From NCBI RefSeq assembly GCF_003590095.1, contig NC_039493.1:8122001-8186000 (forward strand): DNA of 64,000 nt, given 5' to 3'. Position 1 is the first letter of the stretch; every line of letters begins with the position of its first letter. A program made the position numbers and the translations under genes. The notes beneath the pieces were generated by a model. The model ran no database searches. It had not been told where the DNA came from and saw only the letters and a list, made by a program, of their open reading frames with translations. The stretch comes from Trichoplusia ni (lineage: Eukaryota > Arthropoda > Insecta > Lepidoptera > Noctuidae). Below, in pieces: positions 37,501 through 48,135 of this stretch.

Positions 37501-40500
37501 CGAAGATACAATAGAAAATGTGGAAAAAACAGGGCAGGTATAAATCATAACTTATATCTTCTAACCACGCGGACGAAGTCGCGGGGAACAGCTAGTACTT
37601 ATATAATAACGTAATTTTATCAGAAGTTTTTAATATCTACATGAACATATACGTAAAAAGCATTGTAAAAGCCGTTAAAATACATGAAAAGCAAAAGAAA
37701 ATATACTACCCTATAAAAAGGGCCCAACATTGTATAAAGGAATGGATTTTGATAAATGACTTGTCAAACTGATAGAGAGGAGACATTAGCTAACATGACG
37801 CTCAGCTGACCCCCGACAACAATGTGACTGGATTTTTGAAAGCTTTATTTTGTGGGTATATTAATGAAAAGTTTATTTGAGAAAGGATACACAACGGGGT
37901 AGAGGTTTTTCCTTATGGACTATTCTTGATTGGGAATAAGGTATGTATTATAAACGTTTCAGCTGTGATAGAGGATGAAGACTCTGTAATGAGCTATGAG
38001 AGACTGATGTGCTCAGAAGTGAACTGATAAAAGCTGATGACTGTATTGATGAATCAATGAAAAGAAAATATCTAGCCATACTTGAATCTGTCAAATTAAT
38101 CCGACACCGTACCTTATAAAACCAACATGAACTATTATCTCTGTTGACTGCAAGATACTTTTTATATTTAATCTTGTGATTGAACTGGTCATTTTTTAAA
38201 GTCAAGGTATTTTTCAGTATGCCAATGCCAAACTGAGAAATATATTATTCATGCGGATTCTAGCTGTCATACATGAATAATGGAAAGCCTTAACATATGG
38301 TCGATGCAACGTTATTATGTTTCGATTTTAGGCAATTCGCATTACTGAATACTTAGTTTGGCAGTCTTTAAGGTGATCCAAGTGGTTAAAATCTCTGGTA
38401 ATCTAGTTGTAAAATGATTCACATTTTAAACCGTCAAAACCGTCAAGTGCAAGGTTCGTGACAGTGGAGTTCCTTACAAGTAAGCTAATAAAAAAAATGG
38501 TTTCTTGCATATTTATAAGCCTACACCTTGGTTGATATTTTTTTGTTTCATCAGCAACAAAAACAAATTTCTGGTTACAACAGTTTATGGTGACAGATGA
38601 ACCAAGTTGAAAGTTACCCGTTGAACAAGTTCAGACAAAACCAACTCCTATACTAACCTATTTATGATAAGTTTTGTAAACTCTAGAACGTACAACACAA
38701 CACAAACATCATATGGCAAATGAAGTGCATCAACCTCATTTTTCACAAAGAAAAATGGTGAACGATAACTCTTCTAGTCGATTACAAGAGACTATTACTC
38801 ATTTAGCCAGCTTCAGCTGCCAGAACGTAAAGGGTACTAAGCCAAATAAATGGATAAACATCTCGACATCCCACCTTACCTAGCTAAAATATATCTCTTT
38901 TCATTCACGGGATAAGCTCATGGGAAGGCCCCCATTGCTTTGAAAGGTAAGGTATATAGGTACAACGGAACACAGGTCCAACAACATGGAGGAGGTTTGT
39001 TGCGAATTTAATTCTAAAATGTATTTGTTTTAATATTTCTGGGGTTCTAGTGAATGTCAAGTGTGGTGGTGCAGAACTGGATGATACTCGTAGCTTCAAC
39101 TAAATATCAAATAACAAGCCTTCATCGCTAGCTTTCAATTCGAGTTTTAAAAATCGTTATATTTTTGGTTTTCCGACACATTTTTTAATATTACTGACAT
39201 GTTTATTTTAAAATAATGTTTTAAAGTGTTTTCGCAGATTGAATACAGTCTTAAGTTGTCTTAGAATATACTTACCAATCGCAGTGTGTCCTAAGCTTAT
39301 AGCCATCAGCCGTTTCTTCACAAAGTAATCATTTATTATCGTGTACGATAAATTATATGCAAAGCCGAATCCAAGACCCTGAAACCAATATATTATATGA
39401 TACATTACTCTTTTTTGCACATCAATAATAGCAGTTATATCAATACCATTTATCATACTCATAAAAATCGTCATCGATAGGGACCGCTAACATATACACA
39501 AGAATCAGTAAAATCTCTCCGAAAGTTACGTGATAAAAACTTTTTACTTGCATAAAATTAAATGATTATTATAGCACTTCTAGGAATTTCACTACAACTC
39601 TGACCAAACTAGTCTCAATTTATACAATGTTTACCTGCAAAATACCCTGGCATATATGGAATGCAAATACTGACTTTACAAGTAAAATGCAAATCACACC
39701 AGCATTGAATATCAATGTTGATATAAACGTCAGCATTCGTAAACTCATTAGTCTTAGCAGCGGACTGGTGAGGTAACCTGGAAATACAAGATCATTTCTT
39801 TAGTTGCTCTAGAAGACTCCGAAGAGTGACATTTGGAGGATCGAGGTGATGATAATAAAAACGTAGATATAAACAAAGGGATGATTGTAAATGTAAGAAC
39901 TTATATAACCTAATAAATTAAATTCGTCAGGAACGTGCTACTGCAGCGTAGCATATATTTTTTATTAATTACAGAATATTAGCCTTCCGTAATTTGACAT
40001 AGTTGTATGAGAAGTACGTTATAATAATTAGTAACTTAATAATTTACCTCCTAGCGCTGTACTAAAAGAGCTAACGCCAAAAATCAACGTTGCTTGAGTG
40101 GGACGCACTCCTATTTCTTGAAGAAAAGCTTTGAATAGCAGCCCATAACTGGAGAGAAACATTGTTGAAATTGACTGTAAAATAACCAAGAATAAAATAA
40201 TCACAATAATAAATAATACTCGAATTATTGTAAGTCATTTGCATTACGCCGAATTGACGCAGTACTTTCTACTGTTACTTTGACAACGGCATTACTGGTG
40301 ATTTACATTATAGATAATGCTAATAATGATTAGGTACATGAGAAATCTTCATAGACATTCTGATTTTATTGAGATTTGGTAGCTTAAATTGACTTCCACC
40401 ATCCGGTCCTGACCAAAAATGGTTTGAACTCATACCGTCTAAAACCGCCAAATTTCATTTTTGATTCACTTCTTGTTAGACTATTGACATGACCATATGA

Positions 40501-41070
40501 TGTTAACGTAGTTGAAATTGCTCAAATATATGAATATGATTAAGCAAAGGTATTGCAGAACGTTTTTCTTCGTGAAATATTGTAAAATATTAAATGAAGC
40601 TGTTTTGGCGGTACATAGCCTTTCCTTGAAAGCCACGGCGTCATGGTTTAAAAGGAATAATAGTAAAAATAGGTATCTTTTTAAATTTCGATTTCCCTCT
40701 AATGAATAAATATTCACTTTAATTAAAGTCAAACTATGTCTTTGTCGAACTTTTCCATTTACATTTTCTGAACGATATTTTGTAAGAGGATCGAGAAAAC
40801 TTTCGACTTCTTACTTGATCAGATATTATGATATGTTTATTTGTCTCAACAAAAAGTTAATTTTAAATAATGGTTTTCATGGTTACATACATTTTTTTGT
40901 CACAGGAATACAATCAACTTATACTTTATGTAAGATTTATGGCAGTAAAATTCAATTTAGTCACTTACAATATTTATGATTGCAGCTATGACTATTGCAT
41001 AGCCCCATCCACCGTCTGGTGCCACTTTTTCATGGCTTTTTCTCACATTATAGCTGTCTTTTGCACTCAT
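25590..41070 (-). CDS. Gene B: MCT-like MFS transporter, 478 aa, 10 exons, complete
   Basis: Exons in transcription order: 41070-40969, 40174-40048, 39777-39635, 39378-39276, 30091-29918, 29694-29559, 29312-29168, 28392-28245, 27968-27777, 25756-25590 (stop TAA). Total 1,437 nt, no frameshift, all GT-AG. It is a paralogue of gene A: PDGGWGYAIVIAA (18-30) is motif 1, YFVKKRLMAISLGHTAIG (142-159) is motif 2, and helix 8 has GDLVMR with Asp324-x3-Arg328. Twelve helices are expected, with the charged loop about 200-260 and a basic C-terminal tail (RNKHKRLQRREYLQKK). The MCT1 helix-1 lysine position is serine by eye-alignment. Intron 4 is 9,184 bp because of inserted repeats, yet both flanking splice sites (AG at 30092-30093, GTAAGT at 39275-39270) are intact. 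The exon 6 donor is GTAGGC, weaker than the others; this choice keeps phase 2 and the 136-nt length seen in gene A. The substrate is unknown. Confidence 0.92.
26141..26325 (-). mobile_element. Helitron-like fragment in intron 9 of gene B
   Basis: On the plus strand it begins ACTAGCTGTACCCACGATTTC (the reverse of a CTAGT end) and includes GTCACGTCAAAATCGGTCCAGGCGTTTCAGAGATTAG, a familiar body phrase of lepidopteran Helitron-like repeats. It is a diverged copy. Confidence 0.5.
30339..30465. repeat. Left 127-bp inverted-repeat arm
   Basis: Exact reverse complement of 35929-36055. Includes GAATTTTTTCAGAGAATA followed by an A10 run. It lies 247 bp upstream, in the sense of transcription, of gene B exon 5. 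Confidence 0.9.
30532..30681 (+). pseudogene. Coding-like remnant inside the element (49 codons to a stop)
   Basis: After an in-frame TAA the frame stays open from 30532 to TAG at 30679-30681. It reads like real protein in its second half: VLPSDTKALKILAKMFKSD followed by LRDYKGAAELMQDACTQPLP. A possible splice acceptor (TTTTTGGCATATTTCAAG, ending at 30553) precedes it in phase. I do not recognise the protein. It may be the last exon of a gene captured by the element, or a transposon protein remnant. Confidence 0.25.
30703..31315 (+). repeat. Two direct copies of a 333-bp unit
   Basis: Sequence starting CCCCAAATTACGGAATATAAACG at 30703 recurs at 31036 with only scattered differences for about 280 bp (through the ACAACATGCATTA phrase near 30985 and 31312). 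Each copy contains the 28-nt hairpin-forming core that is then amplified in the 57-bp array. Confidence 0.85.
31261..31420 (+). repeat. 57-bp tandem array, three copies
   Basis: Cores starting AAAGTTCGGGACGCGAG begin at 31261, 31318 and 31375, exactly 57 bp apart; another lies at 30928. The last unit is about 11 bp short. The core can fold (AAAGTT-CGGG against CCCG-AACTTT). Because 57 is a multiple of three, frames stay open through it on both strands, which explains long spurious peptides here. Confidence 0.88.
31347..31697 (+). CDS. Doubtful 116-codon frame downstream of the 57-bp array
   Basis: Starts with ATG at 31347 inside the array and continues into unique sequence with a fairly protein-like composition (for example MVTLFEVDSRLKIETRP and SRMYNKSYNRIPPLNLSKD) before a stop at 31695-31697. 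No family recognised. The first third is repeat translation, so if anything is real it begins after about residue 40. Possibly a decayed transposon protein. Confidence 0.15.
   Translation: MLHKQHALLQSSGREPATLIEQHALSITELVRETARRSKLRTRYDSFDEEHTMFTGSHSPQQEPMVTLFEVDSRLKIETRPMHLSRMYNKSYNRIPPLNLSKDCGKHKWSGIKPKC
31700..34480. other. Interior of the 5.7-kb element, nothing recognised
   Basis: About 2.8 kb of AT-rich sequence with no frame above 70 codons, no domain and no internal repeat I can see. It shows a modest excess of CA-type dinucleotides. Confidence 0.5.
34500..34960 (+). repeat. Degenerate tandem array, about four units of roughly 100-115 bp
   Basis: The phrases '(A)TTACATTGT(T)AA(A/T)', 'ATTATCAAA(T/C)TG', 'ACAATATG(A/T)' and 'GAAAATTTGT' recur in the same order near 34590-34630, 34680-34720, 34770-34810 and 34845-34890. 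The units are diverged and indel-ridden, suggesting an old array. Confidence 0.5.
35070..35597 (+). repeat. Three identical 176-bp tandem repeats
   Basis: Units 35070-35245, 35246-35421 and 35422-35597, each starting ATGTATTAAACATTTTTTG and ending GTATGACAGAATAT. I see no differences between the three, which implies very recent amplification or ongoing homogenisation, in contrast to the diverged array just before it. Confidence 0.93.
35735..36112. repeat. Nested and rearranged inverted repeats at the right end of the element
   Basis: A second inverted repeat, 35781-35852 against 36038-36109 (72 bp, sum of paired positions 71890), encloses part of the right 127-bp arm. In addition 35735-35780 is a direct repeat of 36021-36055 (CTACTCTGTTAATCAATTATATTTCAGATCAAC). 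This points to at least two insertion or inversion events at this end. Confidence 0.8.
35929..36055. repeat. Right 127-bp inverted-repeat arm
   Basis: Exact reverse complement of 30339-30465. Its outer 18 bases are shared with the 72-bp inverted repeat. Confidence 0.9.
37352..37596 (+). mobile_element. Helitron-like (Lep1-type) element, family Y copy 2
   Basis: Runs from CAGCTTTATGCTGAAGAGTTTG through TTAGGCTATATACCATCACGCTGCGTC to CGGACGAAGTCGCGGGGAACAGCTAGT. Sense orientation relative to copies 1 and 3, which are on the minus strand. Confidence 0.6.
38425..38482 (+). repeat. Fragment of the 'CAAGTGCGAGTC' repeat family
   Basis: Contains AAAACCGTCAAGTGCAAGGTTCGTGACAGTGGAGTTCC, resembling the end of the element at 63017-63245. 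A short terminal remnant in gene B intron 4. Confidence 0.4.
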
Positions 41071-43471
41071 TTTAACGGCACACAATACAAAGCGACTTAC
41101 ACATAGTGAATAATGTTGTTAATGGTAGAATTATGAGTTTTATCTCCTGCAAACAGTCTTTATTATGAACTTAATTGCTAAGGACATCTGTTTACGATAT
41201 TCCCTCATTTATTTTATATTATTATATTCTTTATAATTCAAATTATGTATTTATTGCGATATTTTACATTTTTCCTTAGTGGTCATGACCGTGAACTAAG
41301 CGAAAAATAAATAATAGTACCTAAACTTATAAATTGTAGTTTTTGCATTTCATATCCCATTCAAAATTATAATGGCATTACATTGGAATTTTGAATTCCA
41401 ACGTTTGTTTTTGCGACTTAAATAACTATGTATAACATTTATTTATCTAATTTAAGACGTCATTTGAGACAAATCTTTACATCTGCAGGTTATAAAAGGA
41501 ATCATTCATATCTTTATTACGTCTTGTTATCTGTTTACAAATTATTTACTTTCATGCAATACCTAATTATAGTAGTTCGTCAATTTAATATCGCTGTATA
41601 AGAATGATTTGAAGAAAACTCCTCGTTATCGTTTTTGCAAATAAGAAGAACTTCACCTAAAATTACAATGTTAGGTAACCTATTTCGTTCTTTATTCTTT
41701 ATCTATAGAACTGGTTTTAAATGAGATTTTTTTATTATTATTTTCTAAACACAAATATCAAAATTGTAAAAGAATACTTAGGAAGTCAAAATAAAAAGAC
41801 AAATTCCAAGAGCTATTATTAAAAAGCCTCATCGTATTTCAATTCGTCCATTACCCGGGACAGCAGAATAAATCTCGGCATACGAGAGTCGTCTGGCCGA
41901 TTACGTACGACACTATAAAAGTCAGAGATAAGGCAGCTATAACTCAAGGTGAGACAGAAAGTAATCCACCCGACTTTGGCCCGTAAATATTCAACCTTGG
42001 CAACGTAAATTACTAGTCCTTGGTAGTCAAATCAAAGTCTGAAGGGCCTGTATAAAAGTTACATTGCAGCATTGCAACAAATGTTAAAGCTAGGTAATTA
42101 AATCACTGAAATATAATATGAAAACGAAGTTCGTTTGCAATAAGTTTTCTTTAGTCACTTAGACATTTGAGCGATTCAGACAGCGTTCGCGCCCGGAGGA
42201 ATGCTAGTAGTCCGTAGGCTGTTTTAGTCTTTCAATTATGCATAAAATAAATTGTATTTTAATGAAATATCTCCTTGGTAAGCTGGATATAAATAGAAAA
42301 TGGAATCAGCTGTCGGATATCACACAAAAGTAATTCCCAACTAAGGAGATTAAATTTCAAACCGATCGGATGTTTTCCTAGAAGATTAATTCTTGGAATA
42401 TCATTGACATTTTCATAAGACCTGGTGTTGTACCTTATTTTTTGCTTGAGATTAAAATTATTGTTACGTAAGGGTATAATGAAAAAACATCATAATTTTT
42501 ATATTTCCGTACATCACAATAATGTCGCCGTTCAACGTACGTAAACAACTGTTTAAAATGTTGACAGGGTTGTTTATAAAAACAAGAAATCCATCGATGA
42601 CTATTCTAAAAGAATTTGTTGGAGGCGCTGATTAAAAACAACTATACATGTATTATGGAAAATAACGGTAATTAAAGTAATAAAACAGCAAAAATGAAAC
42701 ACGAAGGTCTAGGTCAACAATTACAATAAAGTCGTTAATGGTATCATAATTGTATTTATAGTTAAATTGAAACTGACAAATTGTAGTTTTATTGACCCAA
42801 TAAAACGATTAGTTGAATTTTTGATTTTATTTAATTATCTTATAGTTCAATTACTTAATTAAGACTTCGATCAAACCTTCAGTTTTCTAAATACTTATAC
42901 AAATATTCTGAATAGAGAAAAGATGAATCTGTTATTTAAATAATAGCTGCATTAGAAAAAAGTTCCTTGCTTTAAATTCCAACTTTGCCTAAAATAAATA
43001 TTAAAACAATGTTACTCGATTCAGTCATGGCTCATTATTAATTGGACAAGGCTTTAATTTGTATAGAAATAATACGAAGTGATCGGTGTACATACATAAA
43101 AAATAAACCGGCCGAATTAAGAACGTCCAGTTTAAGGTTGGTCAAAATGTCAAAGCTATTTCAAATTATCTACAGATTAAAAAAGCAACAATATACCACT
43201 TAAAATTTCTACGACCAGCTAATGAGGTCGATTCTGGCTCTGTCATCGCAGCCGGCGTATTTTTTCTTCCATCAGCCATTGATTGGCAGCCGAAGCGACC
43301 CTGCCAGTGCGTTGCAATTTCCACTCAGCGAGATTGACTTTTCTATTTGAGGAAGAATGGGAACTATTGCTACGACCTATTTAGTTTATTGTACTCAATA
43401 GATCTGATATCTGACACTATTGAACCGTTTTTTCCTATGACGTTAGTATAGTTGAATTTTTTTTTATTGTT

Positions 43472-43575
43472 CAGTAACCTCGGTAGTTTAGTTGGTAAAG
43501 CGATGGGTGCCTAGAGCCAGGAGTCGCAGGAAACCTTTCAGCAATGCATGTTTTCGCAAAACGTGAAATAAAATA
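43472..43575 (+). mobile_element. tRNA-derived SINE head
   Basis: Begins AACCTCGGTAGTTTAGTTGGTAAAGCGATGGGTGCCTAGAGC, which matches a tRNA D-arm/A-box region. The B-box region (AGTCGCAGGAAACC) is degenerate and no acceptor-stem pairing is possible, so it is a SINE remnant and not a tRNA gene. Confidence 0.5.
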
Positions 43576-44615
43576 AAATGAAATGAACATTTTTTTGTTG
43601 TAGGCCCTTTACTGAAATTGTCATGCGTTGAGTACTCGCTCACTCATTTTGTACCTACTCGGGTTTTCAGTACTCAGTTCAGCTGACAGTATTAACTAAA
43701 AAGTAATGAAAGCAACATTCAAATGTGGTAAGCAAAGTGATATATTTTTTTGTGTTAAACAGCTTATAGAAGTAATTTTAATATCCACCGTGTATGAATT
43801 GTAAACGCATGCGTGTAAAACGAATGTAAGTGTTTTCGCGAGAACTCTGAACCAAGTAAATTAGAAAAGGACTTTGTTTTTTACAAATACAAATGATTAA
43901 TACTCGATATTCGGATATTTTCATAATCGACTACTTCAAGCACAATGTCATACCTTGGCAAGCTTTTAGCAAGTGTGTTTATCAACATGACACGAGTCCA
44001 AATTTATTAAAACAGTCTATATCAACAGCAAACATGATTTAAAGTTTTACATATACCTAAATCTAGATGTGCCTAATGAGTTTTGATACAATAAAAACTC
44101 GATTAGATAACATTTTCTTACCTTATTTACATAACAGTATTATAAAACTGTTGACAGCGATGACAGATACCATTCGAGACGATTGTCCTCTTATTTGCAT
44201 TTTCCTTATCTTTATGCTGTTTCTAAAAGATACATTTCATTAGGTTTTATGGGTAGGTACCTAAATATGTTAACGTCGTCTGGAAGTTTTTGAGAAATTA
44301 TTGGATTACAAGATTGAATTAATTGTAATACTAGTGCTAGTGGACTGATGTTGTCTTGCACGATATTGCAAGCGAAAGGCATATTAAACAAAATACATAA
44401 ACCAAGTAAGTATTTTTTGTTGCAAATCTGTTTGCGCCACCCAAGCGCTTACAGAAAATTGCATTCAGATGGCTCTTTCTTTCATAATATTCATTTTATC
44501 AGTTGGCAGGTTAGATGGACAAAAACAATTAAGGACCCTGTAGAGCACGCCAAAAGAAACAGGGAAACTTTCGTATATGGTCATACTTAATTTAGTAATA
44601 CTTTATGGTCAAAAT

Positions 44616-44738
44616 TATCATCATTTGCCCATATTCATCCACTGCTGGACACAGATCTTCCCAATTTCACGCCATCGAGATCTATCTCCGGCTGCTCGCT
44701 TCCAGCTCCTGCCAGTCATCTTGCACGTCATCTCCTTT
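44616..44738 (+). mobile_element. Non-LTR retroelement fragment
   Basis: Contains CATCCACTGCTGGACACAGATCTTCCCAATTTCACGCCATCGAGATC and CTCGCTTCCAGCTCCTGCCAG, a conserved phrase in a common lepidopteran LINE. A 20-30 base relic of the same phrase (CAACTGCTGGACATAGGGATC) lies at 27111-27132 in gene B intron 9. Confidence 0.5.
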
Positions 44739-47700
44739 ATTGAATTAAACTCAAAAGTCAATCTACGTCATTTGTCAAAAAGTGCTTAAAAAATTCCAAT
44801 GCGATTGCACGTTGCCTAAGCCTTAAAGATACTAAAACCGAAAATTGCATTTTTAACTTATGTGTTAGAGGAACGACACCTTTTCCATTTAAACCTATTA
44901 TTTAAAGTTACTTGAAGGGCATTCAAGTTTAAAAAAGCAATACATCTTTTACTTTCGCGCAACACATCCACGTAAAAACAGCTTTCCCTGCACGGAGCGC
45001 CAATCTGCTGCAGAGCGCCTTAAATAAATCACTAAACTTAGTCCGCTTTAAACTTCTGTTAAAAAACAAAGTTTATTTTCGTTTTTTACACAGTCTCCCG
45101 TTTACTTTACGTGTGTTTCTGTGTACTGCGATGCTTTTGTTTGATTTAGCAGTGAGCAAAGGGTTACAGGCGCGGTTGAGTGGATCAATAGGGTGCGGCT
45201 CAAACACGAGGGTTACCGATGCACTGCCCAGTTTACCTTTCCATGCAATCAGGTCACATTCAGGGTTGGAACTAGATTAATGCTAATTATGCTTAACGTT
45301 TAGAATTTATTGGTAGGGTAAGGTCATTACTGTGAAAATGGGTACATTAAATTAGATATCGATTTAGTTTTTAAACCTTAACAGGTTAAGTATCGTTATT
45401 ATTCTCAGTTGGTAGTCATCAATGGTAATAAACAAAAGATAATTAGAAGAAAATGGTAAAATACTAAAATTATGTTAGAACAGCTATATTTCTAAGTCTT
45501 TCCACTGACAACGACCACACGTAACATTTATTATGAAAAACTTTTACAAACTGCTATAAATCAGTCAGGTAGGGGGACGGTGCATACCGTGAGCGCGTGA
45601 CATGATTACCATTGCGAATACAAACACTTCGCGTGCTTTAGCGGCTACCAGTTAAGGGGAATAAACTTTGCGGTTCGTTTTACGTGGTCGACTTGCAAAT
45701 AAATCCTTCACATAATGAAAATGTTTCGTGACATTCTGTCTGAATTTGGTAGGCCTTTTTGGTTTTAATTATGTTGTATAGGATTTCATATAAATGTACT
45801 TATGATGTGTTGGCATCGTTTGTTTTGATGTCAACTTTTAATTGAGTTGGCAGTTGTTTTAATAATAAAACTGCTCGTAATGCTGCGAAATGTGATCTTT
45901 TCTAATTAGATAAAGATTTTAGAGAGTTGCATAGGATTTATTCCGGTATACATTACATATTACAAAATAAACCAACGAAAATTCTATCTTGTTTTTCAAA
46001 CATATTCTAAGTCCGCATTGATAGTTCCACTCCAGTGTATTTTTGCTGACTAGATTTCAAATCTGTAGATGATAGGATGAAAAAATCGTCTGGACTATTA
46101 CCTCGTAATCGACAAACGTGTTCAGTTACCACCGCAAAGAAAGTAACAGGGTGTGAAAGGGAAGCCAATTTCACGTAAGTATACCCCGCAAGTAAGTGAT
46201 ATGGCTTGGATTGGCTCTTTGAAATCATGCCAGACTGTGGAAATGAACTAATGAAATTGACAAAGAAGTCCTATTACTGTGTGATTTTACAAATGTAGTA
46301 CAGTAAAGTTTAATACTCAAAATGCAATGAAAAAAATAATCATTTCTGTCGACGTTATAAAAAATAGCGTTTCTGTATTTTTTTTACAAGACACGTTTTG
46401 TTTGAATACTGAAATTACCTAAGTAATTAGTATAATATATATAAGCCAAATAATAAAACAGAACGCCTACATTAATTAAGTAAGAGCCGTAACATATTTT
46501 GTTGGCAATTCAAATTGTTGCTTAACGAAATATTGCTATTAGATTTTTTAAAGTTAAAATTTATTTTCGTTTTAAGTTTTTGCTTATTTCGTAAAACATC
46601 AATGCCATAAAACTTTTTAGGAATACCTTTTAAAATAATTCATAATAAAATTATAGTTTTGTAACAAAGGCTGGCTTTACAACAAAGTGCATGATAAAAA
46701 CACTCAGGTTGTCGATGTGTCGAGTAGCCAGTAAACAACCTGATGACCAGGCCATTATTTTACAGCGATCGATGCTACTTACCGATAAAAAGTTGCGTTA
46801 TAAAAGGCTATACTGTAACACCTAATATTACCGAGTTAGGCGTGGTACCTACCATTGCTGAACCTTAGGCAAGGATTTAAAAAAAAAATAAGATATGAGC
46901 AGGTAAAATGATTAATACAAATTTTGAATGATACAATTTAAGGCAACAATTACCATAATTCCGGTGGCTGTTCATATTACTCGTGTACTCCAAATATCTA
47001 CTGAATAGTTTAACAGCGTCAAAATTATTCGGAATTAAACCCTGTTTTCAACTACAATACATTTTGAGAATTTCAGACATCAGTAAATCCATTGCATTTA
47101 ATCCCTTCACAACTTATTTGGGACACGTTTAAAATACGTAAAGCAGAGAGGATTGCGCTTCCCAATCCAATCACGCGGTTGAAGTTCAGGCACGCTAATT
47201 CCCGCCTACGTGTCGAAAAATATACCGGCTGGAGTTCAGTTAAATTGGTGTCGTAAACTGTAGACTGTAAATATTAGACAGGATATCAGGGCTGGCCATT
47301 GCCATTCTTAGTTTCTGGATTAATGTTTCAGAACTTGTTTTTTGACTGATTTTTTCTGATTTTTCGGTAAATCTAGTGATTCTTCAGGAGACTGTAAAAT
47401 TGTAGAGTGGGTTTAAAATTTCTATAAGTTTTTAGGTGAAGTTTTTAAATATATTTTAAAACCTAACTTTCCGTCTAACTATGTTTTAAAGCACTTATAA
47501 TATGCACAATTTGCCAAGTTTAAAAGACTTCATTCTTTTTCTATTCTAAAGCTTATGCCGAAGGGCTTTTAAACGCCATTTCAAGTCGGAAAAGAAAATA
47601 GTTTTAAGTTTGCATTATACGAAATTTCAACTGATTCCAGAGTTAATCTTATTAAAGACTTACCTGTTTACTGAAGAGATAAGATTTAATCATATTGAAG

Positions 47701-47999
47701 GACCTCTTTGGACGCATTTTGAAGATTTTGGATAAAACTGGATCGGCATTAAAGTTCTTGCCTAATATAATCCTTTTGTATTTCTAAAGTTAAGGAAAAC
47801 CTTCAACACCAAACAAATTGAATTAAGCATATCTGCCGATACAAACTTGGAAATAAAAACAGCCGTAAAAGATTATCTGCACAATCGTTTCCCGTTTAGC
47901 GAACTTTAGTGTTTTCTTTAACTTTGTTACTAGAGTGGATTATTTAAGGCTTACTTTCCCATAATCGCGTACGAAATTACCAGTTTAGCATTAAGGTCG

Positions 48000-48135
48000 A
48001 AGTGGGTCGCGACTTCCGTGCAGATTCTTGTTTATCAGATGGTCGCGTGCCACCCCCGGCCAGTCCTTGCTGCCCTACATTCGTCAGACTGCCTCCGAAT
48101 TGTTCCGATACAGTTTAGGTGGCGCCAATAAAGCG
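48000..48135. promoter_or_regulatory. GC-rich island, possible regulatory or exonic sequence
   Basis: About 135 bp with clearly higher GC and several CpGs (GTGGGTCGCGACTTCCG, CCACCCCCGGCCAG, GGTGGCGCC) in strongly AT-rich surroundings. It shows no open frame on either strand longer than about 30 codons, no repeat match I know, and no splice pair. It could be a promoter, an enhancer or an untranslated exon. Confidence 0.2.

Larger units (their letters stand above)
30092..39275 (-). other. Giant intron 4 of gene B
   Basis: 9.2 kb between exons 4 and 5 of gene B. It contains the inverted-repeat-bounded element (30339-36055), several tandem arrays, a Lep1-type Helitron copy (37352-37596) and AT-rich filler. 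From 37600 to 39275 I see no gene: the short frames on the minus strand at 37948-38205 and 38905-39099 have no homologous exon in gene A and are not called. Confidence 0.85.

Noticed and set aside
39208..39474. Treating this as an intronless frame extending beyond exon 4 of gene B
   Set aside because: Only 39276-39378 matches gene A exon 4. The extensions run through consensus splice sites into intron sequence.
43472..43575. tRNA-like sequence GGTAGTTTAGTTGGTAAAGC
   Set aside because: The A-box is good but the T-arm is degenerate and there is no acceptor stem, so it is a SINE head and not a tRNA gene.
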